A stretch of DNA of 64,000 bases from Anaerolineae bacterium (GCA_023382675.1 JAHDWN010000003.1:126147-190146); one strand, 5' to 3'; shown: positions 8,832-17,717, counted from the stretch's first letter. Numbers and translations are program-made. Notes: generated by a model from the letters alone, not told the origin.

Positions 8832-10400
8832 ATGCCAAAGACTCTAATTGACCTCATTTCCGCCTTGCCGCGTGCCCAGGTTATCGGCACGCATGGCGAT
8901 CCTGGAACGGCGATCACCGCGCCCGTGGTCGAAAGCGACGCCGAAGTCCTGCCCGGCGGGGTGTTTGTCGCCCGGCAAGGCTTGTCCACCGATGGACATA
9001 CGTTCATCCGGGCAGCCATCGAGCGCGGCGCGGCAGCCATCGTCGGCGAGCACGATCTCAGCGATCTGCCGGTGCCGTATGTGCGCGTCCACAATGCGCT
9101 GGAGGCGACCGGCTGGCTGGCGGCGGCCTATCATGATTTTCCCGCGCGCCGTCTGGTCATCACCGGCGTGACCGGCACCGATGGCAAGACGACGACGAGC
9201 ACGCTCGTTCATGCCATCCTCAAACATGCGCTGGGCAAAGCCGGGCTGATCAGTACCGTCAACGCCGACCTGGGTGACACAGTCGCGGATACGGGGCTGC
9301 ATGTGACGACGCCGGGCGCGCCGCAGGTGCAGGCGCTGCTGGCGCGGATGGTCGCCAACGGCCTCACGCACGCCGTCGTCGAAATGACCAGCCACGGGCT
9401 GGCGCAGGGGCGCTTGAACGGAGTCGATGTTGACATCGCGATCCTGACCAATCTGCGCCACGAGCATCTCGATTATCACGGCAGCTTCGAGAGTTATCGC
9501 GCGGCTAAGGGACGCCTGTTCCAGATGTTGAGCAAGTCGCGCCGCAAAGCGAAACAGCACAAAGTCAGCATCATCAACGCCGACGATGCCAACAGCGACT
9601 TTTTCGCCGAGTTCGCGGCGGATCGTGTCATCCGCTATGGCCTGAGTGAGGCTGCCGAGTACCGCGCTGTTGACGTCCATTATTCGGCGCACGGGACATC
9701 GTTCCGCGTCGAATATCCCGACGATTACGTGATCGGCACAACTGTGTCCGACGTCGAGTTCTTCACGCCCCTGCGCGGCGTCTTCAACGTCTACAATGCG
9801 CTGGCGGCGGTCGAGGCGTGCATCGCCATGCCGGTCTCGATCCGGTCGGTCATCGAAGGGCTGCGGCAGGTAGAGAGCATTCCGGGGCGCATGGAACGCA
9901 TCGACGAAGGCCAGCCGTTCACGGCGATTGTCGATTTCGCGCACACGCCCAACGCGCTCGAAAACGCGCTGACGGCCTGCCGCGACATGCTGCCCGAAGG
10001 CAAGCGGCTGATCGCGGTCTTCGGCAGCGCCGGGCTGCGTGACCGCGAGAAACGGCGCATGATGGCCGAGATCGGCATCGCGCTGGCCGATGTCAGCATT
10101 CTGACCGCCGAAGACCCACGCACGGAAGCGCTCGACGCGATTCTGGCGGCGATGGCGGCGGCGTGTGTCGAGCGCGGCGGCGTCGAGGGCGAAACGTTTT
10201 TGCGCGTGCCGGATCGCGGGCTGGCGCTGTTGCGCGCCTGCCAGTTGGCGCAACCGGGCGACATCGTCATCGCCTGCGGCAAGGGGCACGAGCAGAGCAT
10301 GTGCTTCGGCACGACCGAGTATCCCTGGGATGACCGCGAGGCCATGCGCGCCGCCCTGCACGGCGCACCGCTGGCGACCCTGCCCACGGCGGGGCGGTGA
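8832..10400 (+). CDS. murE: UDP-MurNAc-dipeptide: amino acid ligase MurE
   Basis: Adds the third amino acid of the peptidoglycan stem peptide to UDP-MurNAc-L-Ala-D-Glu. N-terminal UDP-binding domain, central ATPase with GVTGTDGKTTT (Lys119), the LDYHGSFESYRAAK segment holding the carbamylated Lys, and a C-terminal domain. The position of the DNPR motif that recognises meso-diaminopimelate reads EDPR (residues 427-430): the Arg is kept, Asn is replaced by Asp. The third-position residue therefore cannot be read off safely; ornithine or another diamino acid is possible. 522 residues is slightly long. It stands alone, without the usual mur/dcw neighbours. Confidence 0.92.
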   Translation: MPKTLIDLISALPRAQVIGTHGDPGTAITAPVVESDAEVLPGGVFVARQGLSTDGHTFIRAAIERGAAAIVGEHDLSDLPVPYVRVHNALEATGWLAAAYHDFPARRLVITGVTGTDGKTTTSTLVHAILKHALGKAGLISTVNADLGDTVADTGLHVTTPGAPQVQALLARMVANGLTHAVVEMTSHGLAQGRLNGVDVDIAILTNLRHEHLDYHGSFESYRAAKGRLFQMLSKSRRKAKQHKVSIINADDANSDFFAEFAADRVIRYGLSEAAEYRAVDVHYSAHGTSFRVEYPDDYVIGTTVSDVEFFTPLRGVFNVYNALAAVEACIAMPVSIRSVIEGLRQVESIPGRMERIDEGQPFTAIVDFAHTPNALENALTACRDMLPEGKRLIAVFGSAGLRDREKRRMMAEIGIALADVSILTAEDPRTEALDAILAAMAAACVERGGVEGETFLRVPDRGLALLRACQLAQPGDIVIACGKGHEQSMCFGTTEYPWDDREAMRAALHGAPLATLPTAGR

Positions 10401-10576
10401 GGTACGGCTTCGCAGTTGGGGAATTCTGCGGTTCATCCGCGAGTTCATGGACATGCAGCCTAGCATGAGAGAGGTTCATGAGACTATACGCTGGGATTTT
10501 CCTGAACATCATCACAAACGCGAATGAACCATACAATTCGCCACTATTCCGCCCTCGCAAGTCCGATAAAGGGAAA

Positions 10577-10605
10577 GCGGGCGCTGTGCAATTAACAGCA
10601 CCCGC
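10577..10605 (-). terminator. Hairpin terminator of the secreted-protein gene
   Basis: GCGGGCGCTGT (10577-10587) pairs with ACAGCACCCGC (10595-10605) with one mismatch around a 7-base loop. Read on the minus strand it follows the gene at 10677 and is followed by a pyrimidine-rich TTTCCCTTT tract. Confidence 0.55.
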
Positions 10606-10676
10606 TCCAAGTTACTGGGCCGAAGACCTCTTACAGGAGTTTCGACCACAACCAACGAGAGAAAGTCCTGCCTCGC

Positions 10677-11189
10677 CTACCTGGAGTCCACCCCGGTCTC
10701 TATGAAGCGGACGCACTGCCCCTGGTTCCGAAAGCCAAATTGCATCCAGCCGTCGTTTTTGCATTCATCCTTGGTTTGGACGTCTGGAAGGACATCGAAG
10801 CGAGTCCAGTCAAAGCGCTCGTCCGCTTCGGCACCAAAGACCATGCGGACTTCGACATACTGGTTGGCTTCAAATATCATTTCGACTGTCTGGTTGCGGA
10901 CACAGGTGAAGGGATAGAGATCCGGAAAAGCGGGATTATAGTTGGGATTGCCCGTTGCTTGTGAAGTGTCGCCGTCGGTACGGTATTCGAAACAACTATA
11001 GAAATTCCTGGTGCTCACGAATTGTAATGTTGTTTCCCCGATTCCCACAGCAACTTGATCCACATGGGCCCATCCCAGGCTTCGGTTAGTGTCGTTGTCG
11101 CTCGGCGTTGGATCTGTTTGTGCCATAACCGAAGTAGCGAAAAGCAAGGTGATTATGGCTAGAGCAAGGGCTATTCGTGCATATTTCAT
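10677..11189 (-). CDS. Small secreted protein with KDxCK-GW / NQGxCV tail motif
   Basis: A signal peptide (MKYARIALALAIITLLFA, cleavage near VMAQ) precedes a domain of about 145 residues of unknown fold with four further cysteines. The C-terminus reads TKDECKNDGWMQFGF-RNQGQCV, a short motif (K-D-x-C-K-x-x-G-W ... N-Q-G-x-C-V) that I recall at the C-terminus of many otherwise unrelated exported proteins from several phyla. The start is set at the Met before the signal peptide; a longer frame upstream begins at 11225. No function can be given. Its base composition is more AT-rich than murE. Confidence 0.65.
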   Translation of the reverse strand: MKYARIALALAIITLLFATSVMAQTDPTPSDNDTNRSLGWAHVDQVAVGIGETTLQFVSTRNFYSCFEYRTDGDTSQATGNPNYNPAFPDLYPFTCVRNQTVEMIFEANQYVEVRMVFGAEADERFDWTRFDVLPDVQTKDECKNDGWMQFGFRNQGQCVRFIETGVDSR

Positions 11190-11328
11190 CAAGAAAAACC
11201 TACTACTAGTATACAGATAATACATTTATAGCTCTCTTTATTTGGCCAATTATGTAAATTTATTGTGAATTTCGTAAATCCTGACTGTGTCTTCACGTCC
11301 GGCCAGGGGTCGATAAACGCCTCCAACA

Positions 11329-11376
11329 GATCGCCCCAAGACTCCCCAGACGAGAATCTGAACCCCGCGAAACAGC
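11329..11376 (+). repeat. 48-bp imperfect direct repeat, left copy
   Basis: Aligned without gaps to 16136-16183 it matches at 37 of 48 positions by eye, including the blocks GATCGCC, CCCAGACGA, TCTGAACC and GAAACAGC. The two copies flank a 4.8-kb stretch holding the aldo/keto reductase and the helicase pair. Confidence 0.6.
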
Positions 11377-11400
11377 GCGCCGCCCTGCATGGCGCACCGC
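11375..11400 (+). repeat. 26-base near-copy of the murE 3' end
   Basis: Identical but for one base to 10346-10371 inside murE (codons for MRAALHGAP). It lies outside any gene, directly after the left 48-bp repeat, and may be a leftover of a duplication or recombination next to murE. Confidence 0.5.
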
Positions 11401-11410
11401 CGTCGAGCGT

Positions 11411-12418
11411 TCACTCACCCCGCTGGCGTGTGTACCGGGCGATGAAGTTGTAGGGCGAGGGCAGCGGAATCGCGCTGGCGGCGTTGAGCCGGCTCACCTC
11501 GGCTTCAGACAGCTGCCAGCCCGTGCTGGCGATGTTATCCTGCAACTGCTGTAATGTCCGCGCGCCAAAGATGGGGGCGGTCACACCCGGCTGGCGCAGC
11601 ACCCAGTTGATGGCGACCTGGGAGGGCGTCTTGCCGCGCGCCTGGCCGATCTCGATCAAGGCGTCGATGATGTCCCAGGTGCGCTCATCGACGCGCTGTT
11701 CCGGCAGGTCATCCCAACGATCCGCCCGTCCTACCCGGCTTTCCGGCGGCGGGGGCTGGTCGCGCCGGTACTTGCCCGTCAGCCAGCCACCGGCCAGCGG
11801 CGACCAGGCAATGACACCGATGCCTGCGTCGCGGCACACGGGCAGCAGTTCCCATTCGGTGCTGCGCACGAGCAGGCTGTATTCCGGCTGCAGACAGTCG
11901 AAGCGTGCCCAGCCGTGCGCCTCGCTCAGCATGATGGCGCGCATTAACTGGGACGCGGTGTAGTTGGACGCGCCGATGTAGCGCACCTTGCCCATGCGCA
12001 CCAGATCATTCAGCGCCTGGAGCGTCTCCTCAAGCGGCGTCGAGGCATCCCAGCAGTGGGTCTGGTACAGGTCGATGTAGTCGGTCTGCAAGCGCCGCAG
12101 ACTGCCGTCGATCTGGTCAAAGAGATGTTTGCGCGAGAGGCCGGTGTCATTCGGCCCGTCGCCCGCCGGGAAGAAGACCTTCGTGGCGATGACCAACTGC
12201 GACCGGCGGCCACGACTCTTGATCCAGTTGCCCAGGATGGTTTCGGACGCGCCCTTGTTGTAGGTGTTCGACGAGTCGAAGAAGTTGCCGCCCGCGTCGA
12301 CAAAGGCGTCGGCCATCTGCTGCGCATCAGCTTCTTCTGTCACCCAGCCAAACGTCTGTGTCCCCAGGCACAACTCGGAGACCTTCAGTCCGGTGCGTCC
12401 TACAAAGCGGTAGTCCAT
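11411..12418 (-). CDS. Aldo/keto reductase
   Basis: NADPH-dependent oxidoreductase of the AKR superfamily. The Met start at 12418 opens with MDYRFVGRTGLKVSELCLGT, the classical AKR N-terminus; an upstream in-frame extension does not resemble the family. The catalytic tetrad is visible: Asp (FFDSSNTY), Tyr (NTYNKG), Lys (IATK) and His (YQTHCWD). The cofactor-binding tail includes PIFGARTLQQLQDN. About 335 residues, like the YhdN/Tas-type soluble reductases. Substrate not predictable. Confidence 0.93.
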   Translation of the reverse strand: MDYRFVGRTGLKVSELCLGTQTFGWVTEEADAQQMADAFVDAGGNFFDSSNTYNKGASETILGNWIKSRGRRSQLVIATKVFFPAGDGPNDTGLSRKHLFDQIDGSLRRLQTDYIDLYQTHCWDASTPLEETLQALNDLVRMGKVRYIGASNYTASQLMRAIMLSEAHGWARFDCLQPEYSLLVRSTEWELLPVCRDAGIGVIAWSPLAGGWLTGKYRRDQPPPPESRVGRADRWDDLPEQRVDERTWDIIDALIEIGQARGKTPSQVAINWVLRQPGVTAPIFGARTLQQLQDNIASTGWQLSEAEVSRLNAASAIPLPSPYNFIARYTRQRGE

Positions 12419-12657
12419 GGTGTGGCTCTCAGTGTGATGTGGCGAAGTGCGTTGATTATAGCAAGGATGGGCGGAGGATTGTTGTGCTGTGCAAAGCGGC
12501 GTACCAGCCCTGCACGGCCATGAGGGGTGACACGCGATACACAAATGCGCGGCGTCGCGGAGACGCTTAAGTGAAAGATTCTATTCCGAGCATCTTTGGG
12601 GATACTTGTGCCGATCTTGGCAGTTCTTGCCCCAGCGTATCCATAACTCGGATTGAC

Positions 12658-13974
12658 CTAGAGTGGTTTCAACAAATCCTCATCCCGTAGCACATCTACT
12701 CCTAACCAAAAAGCGGCTGCCCCTTGGGCTGTTAGATACTGGGGATACAAGTTTCCAGTGCTTAACATAGACTCATCATCTTCACCGTAGGGAATTCTTC
12801 TGATTTGGGGAACATTTCTGGGTGGTCCGTCTTCGAGACGTTTCTGAATGTCAAATTCCCAGTTGAACGTAAAACTATCGCTTTGACTAGAGCGCGAATG
12901 GCGACGGAACCACTCCGGGGTTCTAACTATCAATACTGTACATACTTCTGGTTGAAGATCGTGAAGATCAATGGCTACACCTGTAAATAGAAGTTGTGCT
13001 TTACCTTCTTGCATGAGATCAAAAAGAAACTGAAGGCAAATATCTCCTTCAATAGAACGATAATGTCTATTTTGCCCACTTTCCCCGGGTTCTTTCCTAC
13101 CAAATAGCTCTTCTAGATATTCGCGATAGACGTTGTATTCAATCCCACCAGTTTCAAACTCCTCAACAGTCAACTTAGTGGTGGGCTGGAAAATGCCTGA
13201 TGGCAATACGTGCAACATGTTGGGGCATGTTGCAACTTCCTCTGATCGTAGTAGTGCCAAAAAATAAAACTGATTATCTCTGTCATCTTGATAGATGATA
13301 GCTGTAGAAGTGCTAATTGCAGCACTTCTTCCGCTACCATCAATTGTGGGTCTTAGAACTTGTTGGTGTAATTTTGTTCTCAAGTGTAACTTCCGATCAA
13401 ATTCCGCGAACTCCTTGTCCGTTGAAGGCTTGTGTCTCTGTTTATGCCATGTTCGAAGTAATTCCCATTCGAGAGAGCGGCAAGTTCTAAGTAATTTAAA
13501 GTAGTCTCCTATTCCGCAGTGAATACCTATGCTATCAGCCGAACCGTTCTCTGGCACCTCAAGCTTGGACATCGTATATGTTTCCCCTCGAAACAGAACT
13601 CTTTCTTCAGAAACTGCAATAGCCTGCAATTTGGACAGGAATTCGGAGTTGTCAACGACAAAGCCATCATCTGGCGAAGAGCTATCTGATTTCAAATCCA
13701 ACAGAACAGAATTCAGATTATGCCTCTGATGTTTAGGAGCTGGAAATACGGCAACGGGATAGACAACACCGCAACGTTTGAGGAGAGGCTCATTTTGATA
13801 TTTCCACTCTATATATTTGTAAAGGTAATCATCGTGACGCGCTTTCTCCATCTCACTTAAGTGCTTTCGTGCGCGCGAAGCTATATTTTTCTTGTATTCT
13901 TCTCTCAAAGACCTGAAGATTCCGTAGAACTGTTTGACTGTTTCAACTTCAGCGCTCACTGGCAAATACTCCAC
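12658..13974 (-). CDS. Uncharacterised Nudix-like protein in AT-rich island
   Basis: 438 residues, no signal peptide or membrane segment. Residues 1-80 are charged and helical. At about 250-300 the text reads LHVLPSGIFQPT ... NVYREYLEELFG, close to a Nudix box (RE-U-x-EE-x-G-U), but the segment between the Gly and the RE is enlarged and the expected Glu upstream of RE is not in place, so the box is divergent. The rest is unrecognised. Codon use and base composition are visibly AT-richer than the flanking genes. It is divergently arranged with the helicase at 14150 (175 bases apart), which suggests one acquired unit. Nucleotide-derivative hydrolysis or binding is inference. Confidence 0.55.
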   Translation of the reverse strand: MEYLPVSAEVETVKQFYGIFRSLREEYKKNIASRARKHLSEMEKARHDDYLYKYIEWKYQNEPLLKRCGVVYPVAVFPAPKHQRHNLNSVLLDLKSDSSSPDDGFVVDNSEFLSKLQAIAVSEERVLFRGETYTMSKLEVPENGSADSIGIHCGIGDYFKLLRTCRSLEWELLRTWHKQRHKPSTDKEFAEFDRKLHLRTKLHQQVLRPTIDGSGRSAAISTSTAIIYQDDRDNQFYFLALLRSEEVATCPNMLHVLPSGIFQPTTKLTVEEFETGGIEYNVYREYLEELFGRKEPGESGQNRHYRSIEGDICLQFLFDLMQEGKAQLLFTGVAIDLHDLQPEVCTVLIVRTPEWFRRHSRSSQSDSFTFNWEFDIQKRLEDGPPRNVPQIRRIPYGEDDESMLSTGNLYPQYLTAQGAAAFWLGVDVLRDEDLLKPL

Positions 13975-14149
13975 TAACTGCCAACTATGTTCAGTTTATC
14001 CAAGCTCAAAAGAGTCCGCCAACAAGGAGACACGATTGGCGAAATCGTCTCAAATGCTTTGTGAACGGACAGGATATAGGCATCACAGATCACAAGTTTT
14101 AAGAGTTCATCTATAATACTTCAAGACACTAATAGACCCTGGAAACTCT

Positions 14150-16042
14150 ATGGACACCGAAAATAAAGCAAGAATCTCAAGGATAATGGCTGGCCCTGGA
14201 ACTGGCAAAACCTACAACCTAGTGAAACGGATAGAGGCATTACTGAAAGGCGGCGCAGACCCACAGAGAATACTTCTTGTGACATTTACGCGAACATCAG
14301 CCTTAGATTTAGTCAAGGAACTACGTACTCTTAAAACTCCACATGCCCAGCTCATACACAGCGACACCTTACACTCATTCTCACTTCATATTTTGCATAA
14401 AGCCGAGTACTTCTTAACTCATGGGCGCGAGACACGAATTTTGATGGAATTTGAGTTGCGTTTTTTGTTGGAAGACCTCTCGGGAAATGTCAGAGAACTT
14501 GGCAAAAAACTAAAGGCTTTTGAAGCAGCCTGGGCACGCGATCAGGAACAAGAACCAGGCTGGGCGCTTGACCCCTCAGACAAAGAGTTTGAGCAAGAAT
14601 TGAGTTCCTGGTTGCTTTTCCACAAAGCTATGTTAATAAGTGAGATTATTCCGCTTACCTTAAGATATCTCAGAGATAATCCAGCCTCTCCAATTCTAAA
14701 AGATTACGAGCATGTTTTTGTAGACGAATATCAGGACCTCAACAAAGCAGAGCAGAGCCTTATCAATCTGATTAGGCGTGCAGCAAATCTCACTGTCGTT
14801 GGCGACGAAGACCAAAGCATCTACCAAGACTTCAGACATGCTCATCCAGAGGGTATTACAGCCTTTCACACTGTTTATCCGGATACAGTGGATGAAGGAC
14901 TAGATGTATGTAGAAGATGTCCACAACTCGTCGTAGAGATTGCGAATTCACTCATCAGCAACAACAAACGAAGAGCAGACAAAGAGTTAAAACCGTTCCC
15001 GACAAACGCAACGGGAGAAATCCATATCGTACAGTGGAGCGATATTCCCAACGAAGCACGTGGAATAGCCACTTACATCTACGAACAAATCCAAAAAGGC
15101 CAATTTGAACCGGGAGAAATCTTGATCCTATGTCCCCGAAAGCAATTTGGTATTGCCATAAAGGAAGCCCTGGCAGAATTGAATTGCCCCGCGCACAGTT
15201 TCTTTCGGGAAGAGGTCTTCTCTGGCGACCCAAAGAAACTAACCAGCAGCAGGACCAAAGAAGCTTTTACCCTCCTCCAGCTTGCCGCTAACTATTTTGA
15301 TAGACCGGCACTTCGAGCTTGGCTAGGATATGGCAGCACGGACTTAGGAAAAAAACAATACAAAGTCCTCAGGCGCTATTGCGAGCAAACAGGAAAGAAC
15401 CCCATAGAAGTACTTGCCCAGCTAGACAACGGCATTATCGATGACATCGGTGGTAAAATCGATAAACTCATCATACGTTTTCGCGTACTCAATGAGAAAC
15501 TAGACTACTTCAAAAGCAAGAAGCCAATCGAGGTTTTTGAAGAAATATTCCCCAAGCACGAAGATTGGGCTAAACCGTTTCACGCAATGGCAGGTGACAT
15601 TGATGAAGAAACGAGCTTAGGAGAGATTATCGAACATATTCGAACTGAAGTTTCACAACCAGAGATGCCTACTGACGCCGAGTACGTCAGAATAATGAGC
15701 CTGCATAAGTCCAAAGGTCTTAGCGCAAAACTCGTGATTGTTACCGGATTTATTCAGGGCCTTATACCGTCCCTTGGTGACGACAAGTTGTCGGAAGAAG
15801 CAAAAGACATCTATCTTGAGGAACAACGCCGACTGTTGTATGTCGCCATAACAAGAACAAAGCACACGCTGGTTTTGTCTAGTGTCGCTTCCATCCCAAG
15901 AAACGAGCTTCACAACATGAGGGCAGTTACTCCCAAGGGTGGGACAAAATCACACGCGTACACCATTACGTCGTCATTTTTGAGAGAACTAGGTCCTTCC
16001 TGTCCCAACCCAGTTACCGGTGCTAGATGGGACTACCAATAA
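14150..16042 (+). CDS. UvrD/Rep-family SF1 helicase in AT-rich island
   Basis: ATP-dependent 3'-5' DNA helicase of superfamily 1A by its motifs: Walker A AGPGTGKT (residues 14-21), Ia TFTRTSA, II VDEYQDL (Asp192, Glu193), III GDEDQSIY, V MSLHKSKGLSAK (from 516) and VI EQRRLLYVAITRTK (from about 558). At 630 residues it is shorter than UvrD or PcrA (~720) and lacks a recognisable C-terminal Tudor-like tail. No nuclease motif. AT-rich like its divergent neighbour at 12658. Alone in this place it is more likely an accessory, possibly defence-type helicase than the housekeeping UvrD; a Gabija-type role is not supported because no OLD nuclease is next to it. Confidence 0.88.
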   Translation: MDTENKARISRIMAGPGTGKTYNLVKRIEALLKGGADPQRILLVTFTRTSALDLVKELRTLKTPHAQLIHSDTLHSFSLHILHKAEYFLTHGRETRILMEFELRFLLEDLSGNVRELGKKLKAFEAAWARDQEQEPGWALDPSDKEFEQELSSWLLFHKAMLISEIIPLTLRYLRDNPASPILKDYEHVFVDEYQDLNKAEQSLINLIRRAANLTVVGDEDQSIYQDFRHAHPEGITAFHTVYPDTVDEGLDVCRRCPQLVVEIANSLISNNKRRADKELKPFPTNATGEIHIVQWSDIPNEARGIATYIYEQIQKGQFEPGEILILCPRKQFGIAIKEALAELNCPAHSFFREEVFSGDPKKLTSSRTKEAFTLLQLAANYFDRPALRAWLGYGSTDLGKKQYKVLRRYCEQTGKNPIEVLAQLDNGIIDDIGGKIDKLIIRFRVLNEKLDYFKSKKPIEVFEEIFPKHEDWAKPFHAMAGDIDEETSLGEIIEHIRTEVSQPEMPTDAEYVRIMSLHKSKGLSAKLVIVTGFIQGLIPSLGDDKLSEEAKDIYLEEQRRLLYVAITRTKHTLVLSSVASIPRNELHNMRAVTPKGGTKSHAYTITSSFLRELGPSCPNPVTGARWDYQ

Positions 16043-16059
16043 TGATGGAATGCCATCAT
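16042..16059 (+). terminator. Short hairpin after the helicase gene
   Basis: ATGATGG-AATG-CCATCAT begins on the last base of the stop codon. Only 7 bp and without a T run, so termination is uncertain. Confidence 0.3.
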
Positions 16060-16135
16060 ATCCAAATAGGGATGACCAGCGAACAGTTTCTTGTTGGTAG
16101 ATACTTGCTCAAATCGCATCAAAACTCCCCACACC

Positions 16136-16183
16136 GATCGCCTTAGGAACACCCAGACGATACTCTGAACCGCATGAAACAGC
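16136..16183 (+). repeat. 48-bp imperfect direct repeat, right copy
   Basis: Partner of 11329-16183 pair's left copy, same orientation, start-to-start distance 4807 bases. It lies between the helicase and the next MFS gene. The remaining part of 16060-16256 shows no gene. Confidence 0.6.
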
Positions 16184-16256
16184 CCCACCGATTGCTATCA
16201 TGCTATAGTTAGCGGCGCTCTAAAAATAGCGGCGTTCAGCGCAGAAACAGGGGGCT

Positions 16257-17567
16257 ATGATGTCCAGACGCTATCGCTGGTTCGTGGTCGGCATCTTCTT
16301 TACCTTCATGCTGCTGCATCAGGCGGACAGGCTGATCATCGGGCCGTTCAACAGCGATATTCGCGCCACCTTCGGCATCGACGAGCAGCAGATGGGCGCG
16401 GTCGGTACGGGCGCGCTGCTCATCGCCGCCATCCTCTACCCGATCTGGGGCTATCTCTACGACCGCTTCTCGCGCGCCCGGCTGCTGGCGCTGGCGTCGT
16501 TCATCTGGGGCGGGACAACCTGGCTGGGCGCGATTGCGCCGAACTACCCGGCGTTCCTGGCCGCGCGCAGCTCGACCGGCATCGACGATTCGAGCTATCC
16601 CGGCATCTACAGCCTGATCTCGGACTACTTCGGCCCCGGCCTGCGCGGCAAGGTCTACGGCCTGCTGCAATTGACCGCGCCGCTCGGCTACATGCTCGGC
16701 CTGATCCTGGCGCTGGTGCTGGGGCAGTCGCTCGGCTGGCGCAACGTCTTCTGGCTGACCGGCGGCCTGGGCGTGCTCGTCGGCCTGCTGATCCTGTTCG
16801 GCGTGCGTGACGTGGCGCGTGGCAAAGCCGAGCCGGAACTCGAAGGCTTCAGCGAAATCGCCATCCACAAGTTCAACTGGCGCGTGGCCGGGTCGCTGCT
16901 GCGCAAGCCGACGCTGCTGCCGCTCTTCATCCAGGGCTTCTTCGGCGTCTTCCCGCTGAACGTGATCTCATTCTGGTTCTTTGCTTATTTGGGTGAAGAT
17001 GGACGCGGCTACGACGACGGCACGATCTTCCCGATCATGGCGGTGGCCGTGCTGGTGATGGCGGGCGGCGCATTCCTGGGCGGCTGGCTCGGCGACCGGC
17101 TGTTCAGACGCACCACGCGCGGACGTTTGATCGTCAGCACGGTTGGCGTGCTCGCGGGCGCGGTCTTGATGTACCTAACGCTGCAAGTGCCGAACGAGTC
17201 GGTCGGGTTGTTCGCGATCATGCTGACGACGACGGCGATCTTCACGCTCTTCTCCGGGCCGAACATCGCCGCAACCATCCACGACATCACGCTGCCCGAG
17301 GTGCGCAGCACGGCGCTGGCGATCCAGTATTTCATCGAGTCGTTTGGGGCGGCCTTCGCGCCGTTGATCGTCGGCAGTCTGGTCACGCAGTTGGGCTACA
17401 GCCTCGGCGATGCGATCCAGATCGTCGCGGTCGGCACGCTGCTCGTCTGCGGCCTCTTCCTGATCGTAGCCGTGATCCTCGTGCCGCGCGACGTGCATAT
17501 CCTGCGCACGCAGATGCAGGCGCGGGCAGAGGAAACGTTGGCGCTGGCGGGCGCGCCGGGGGAGTAG
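16257..17567 (+). CDS. MFS transporter
   Basis: 436 residues with about twelve hydrophobic segments. The loop between TM2 and TM3 reads GYLYDRFSRARLL, a form of the MFS G-x-x-x-D-R-x-x-R signature, and its second-half counterpart reads GGWLGDRLFRRTTRGR. TM1 carries charged residues (LHQADRLI), reminiscent of spinster-like members. Substrate unknown. GGGGG lies just before the ATG. It points toward rpsD and has no operon partner. Confidence 0.88.
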   Translation: MMSRRYRWFVVGIFFTFMLLHQADRLIIGPFNSDIRATFGIDEQQMGAVGTGALLIAAILYPIWGYLYDRFSRARLLALASFIWGGTTWLGAIAPNYPAFLAARSSTGIDDSSYPGIYSLISDYFGPGLRGKVYGLLQLTAPLGYMLGLILALVLGQSLGWRNVFWLTGGLGVLVGLLILFGVRDVARGKAEPELEGFSEIAIHKFNWRVAGSLLRKPTLLPLFIQGFFGVFPLNVISFWFFAYLGEDGRGYDDGTIFPIMAVAVLVMAGGAFLGGWLGDRLFRRTTRGRLIVSTVGVLAGAVLMYLTLQVPNESVGLFAIMLTTTAIFTLFSGPNIAATIHDITLPEVRSTALAIQYFIESFGAAFAPLIVGSLVTQLGYSLGDAIQIVAVGTLLVCGLFLIVAVILVPRDVHILRTQMQARAEETLALAGAPGE

Positions 17568-17628
17568 TGCCACGATAGGGCAGCACGGTTGGATGTGTCC
17601 CCTCCCCACATTCCCCTCCCCCTCGCGA

Positions 17629-17655
17629 TGGGGAGGGGACGAACCGCAGGTTCAG
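17629..17655 (-). repeat. GC-rich dispersed repeat, second copy
   Basis: Reverse complement matches 573-599 at 25 of 27 positions. It sits in a G/C-run hairpin region (17598-17666) between the convergent MFS and rpsD genes. Confidence 0.65.
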
Positions 17656-17717
17656 GGGAGGGGACGAAGAAGCGGCTCAGGCCATGATCGCTGAATCTGC
17701 ACCAGCCTTCGTCGCCA

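Noticed and set aside
11265..11453. 62-codon plus-strand frame downstream of the aldo/keto reductase
   Set aside because: Runs through the direct repeat and the murE-like 26-mer and into the reductase gene; no ribosome site and no protein-like character beyond the repeated bases.
14150..16042. Gabija-like defence system
   Set aside because: The helicase alone resembles GajB in family only; no OLD-type nuclease is adjacent.
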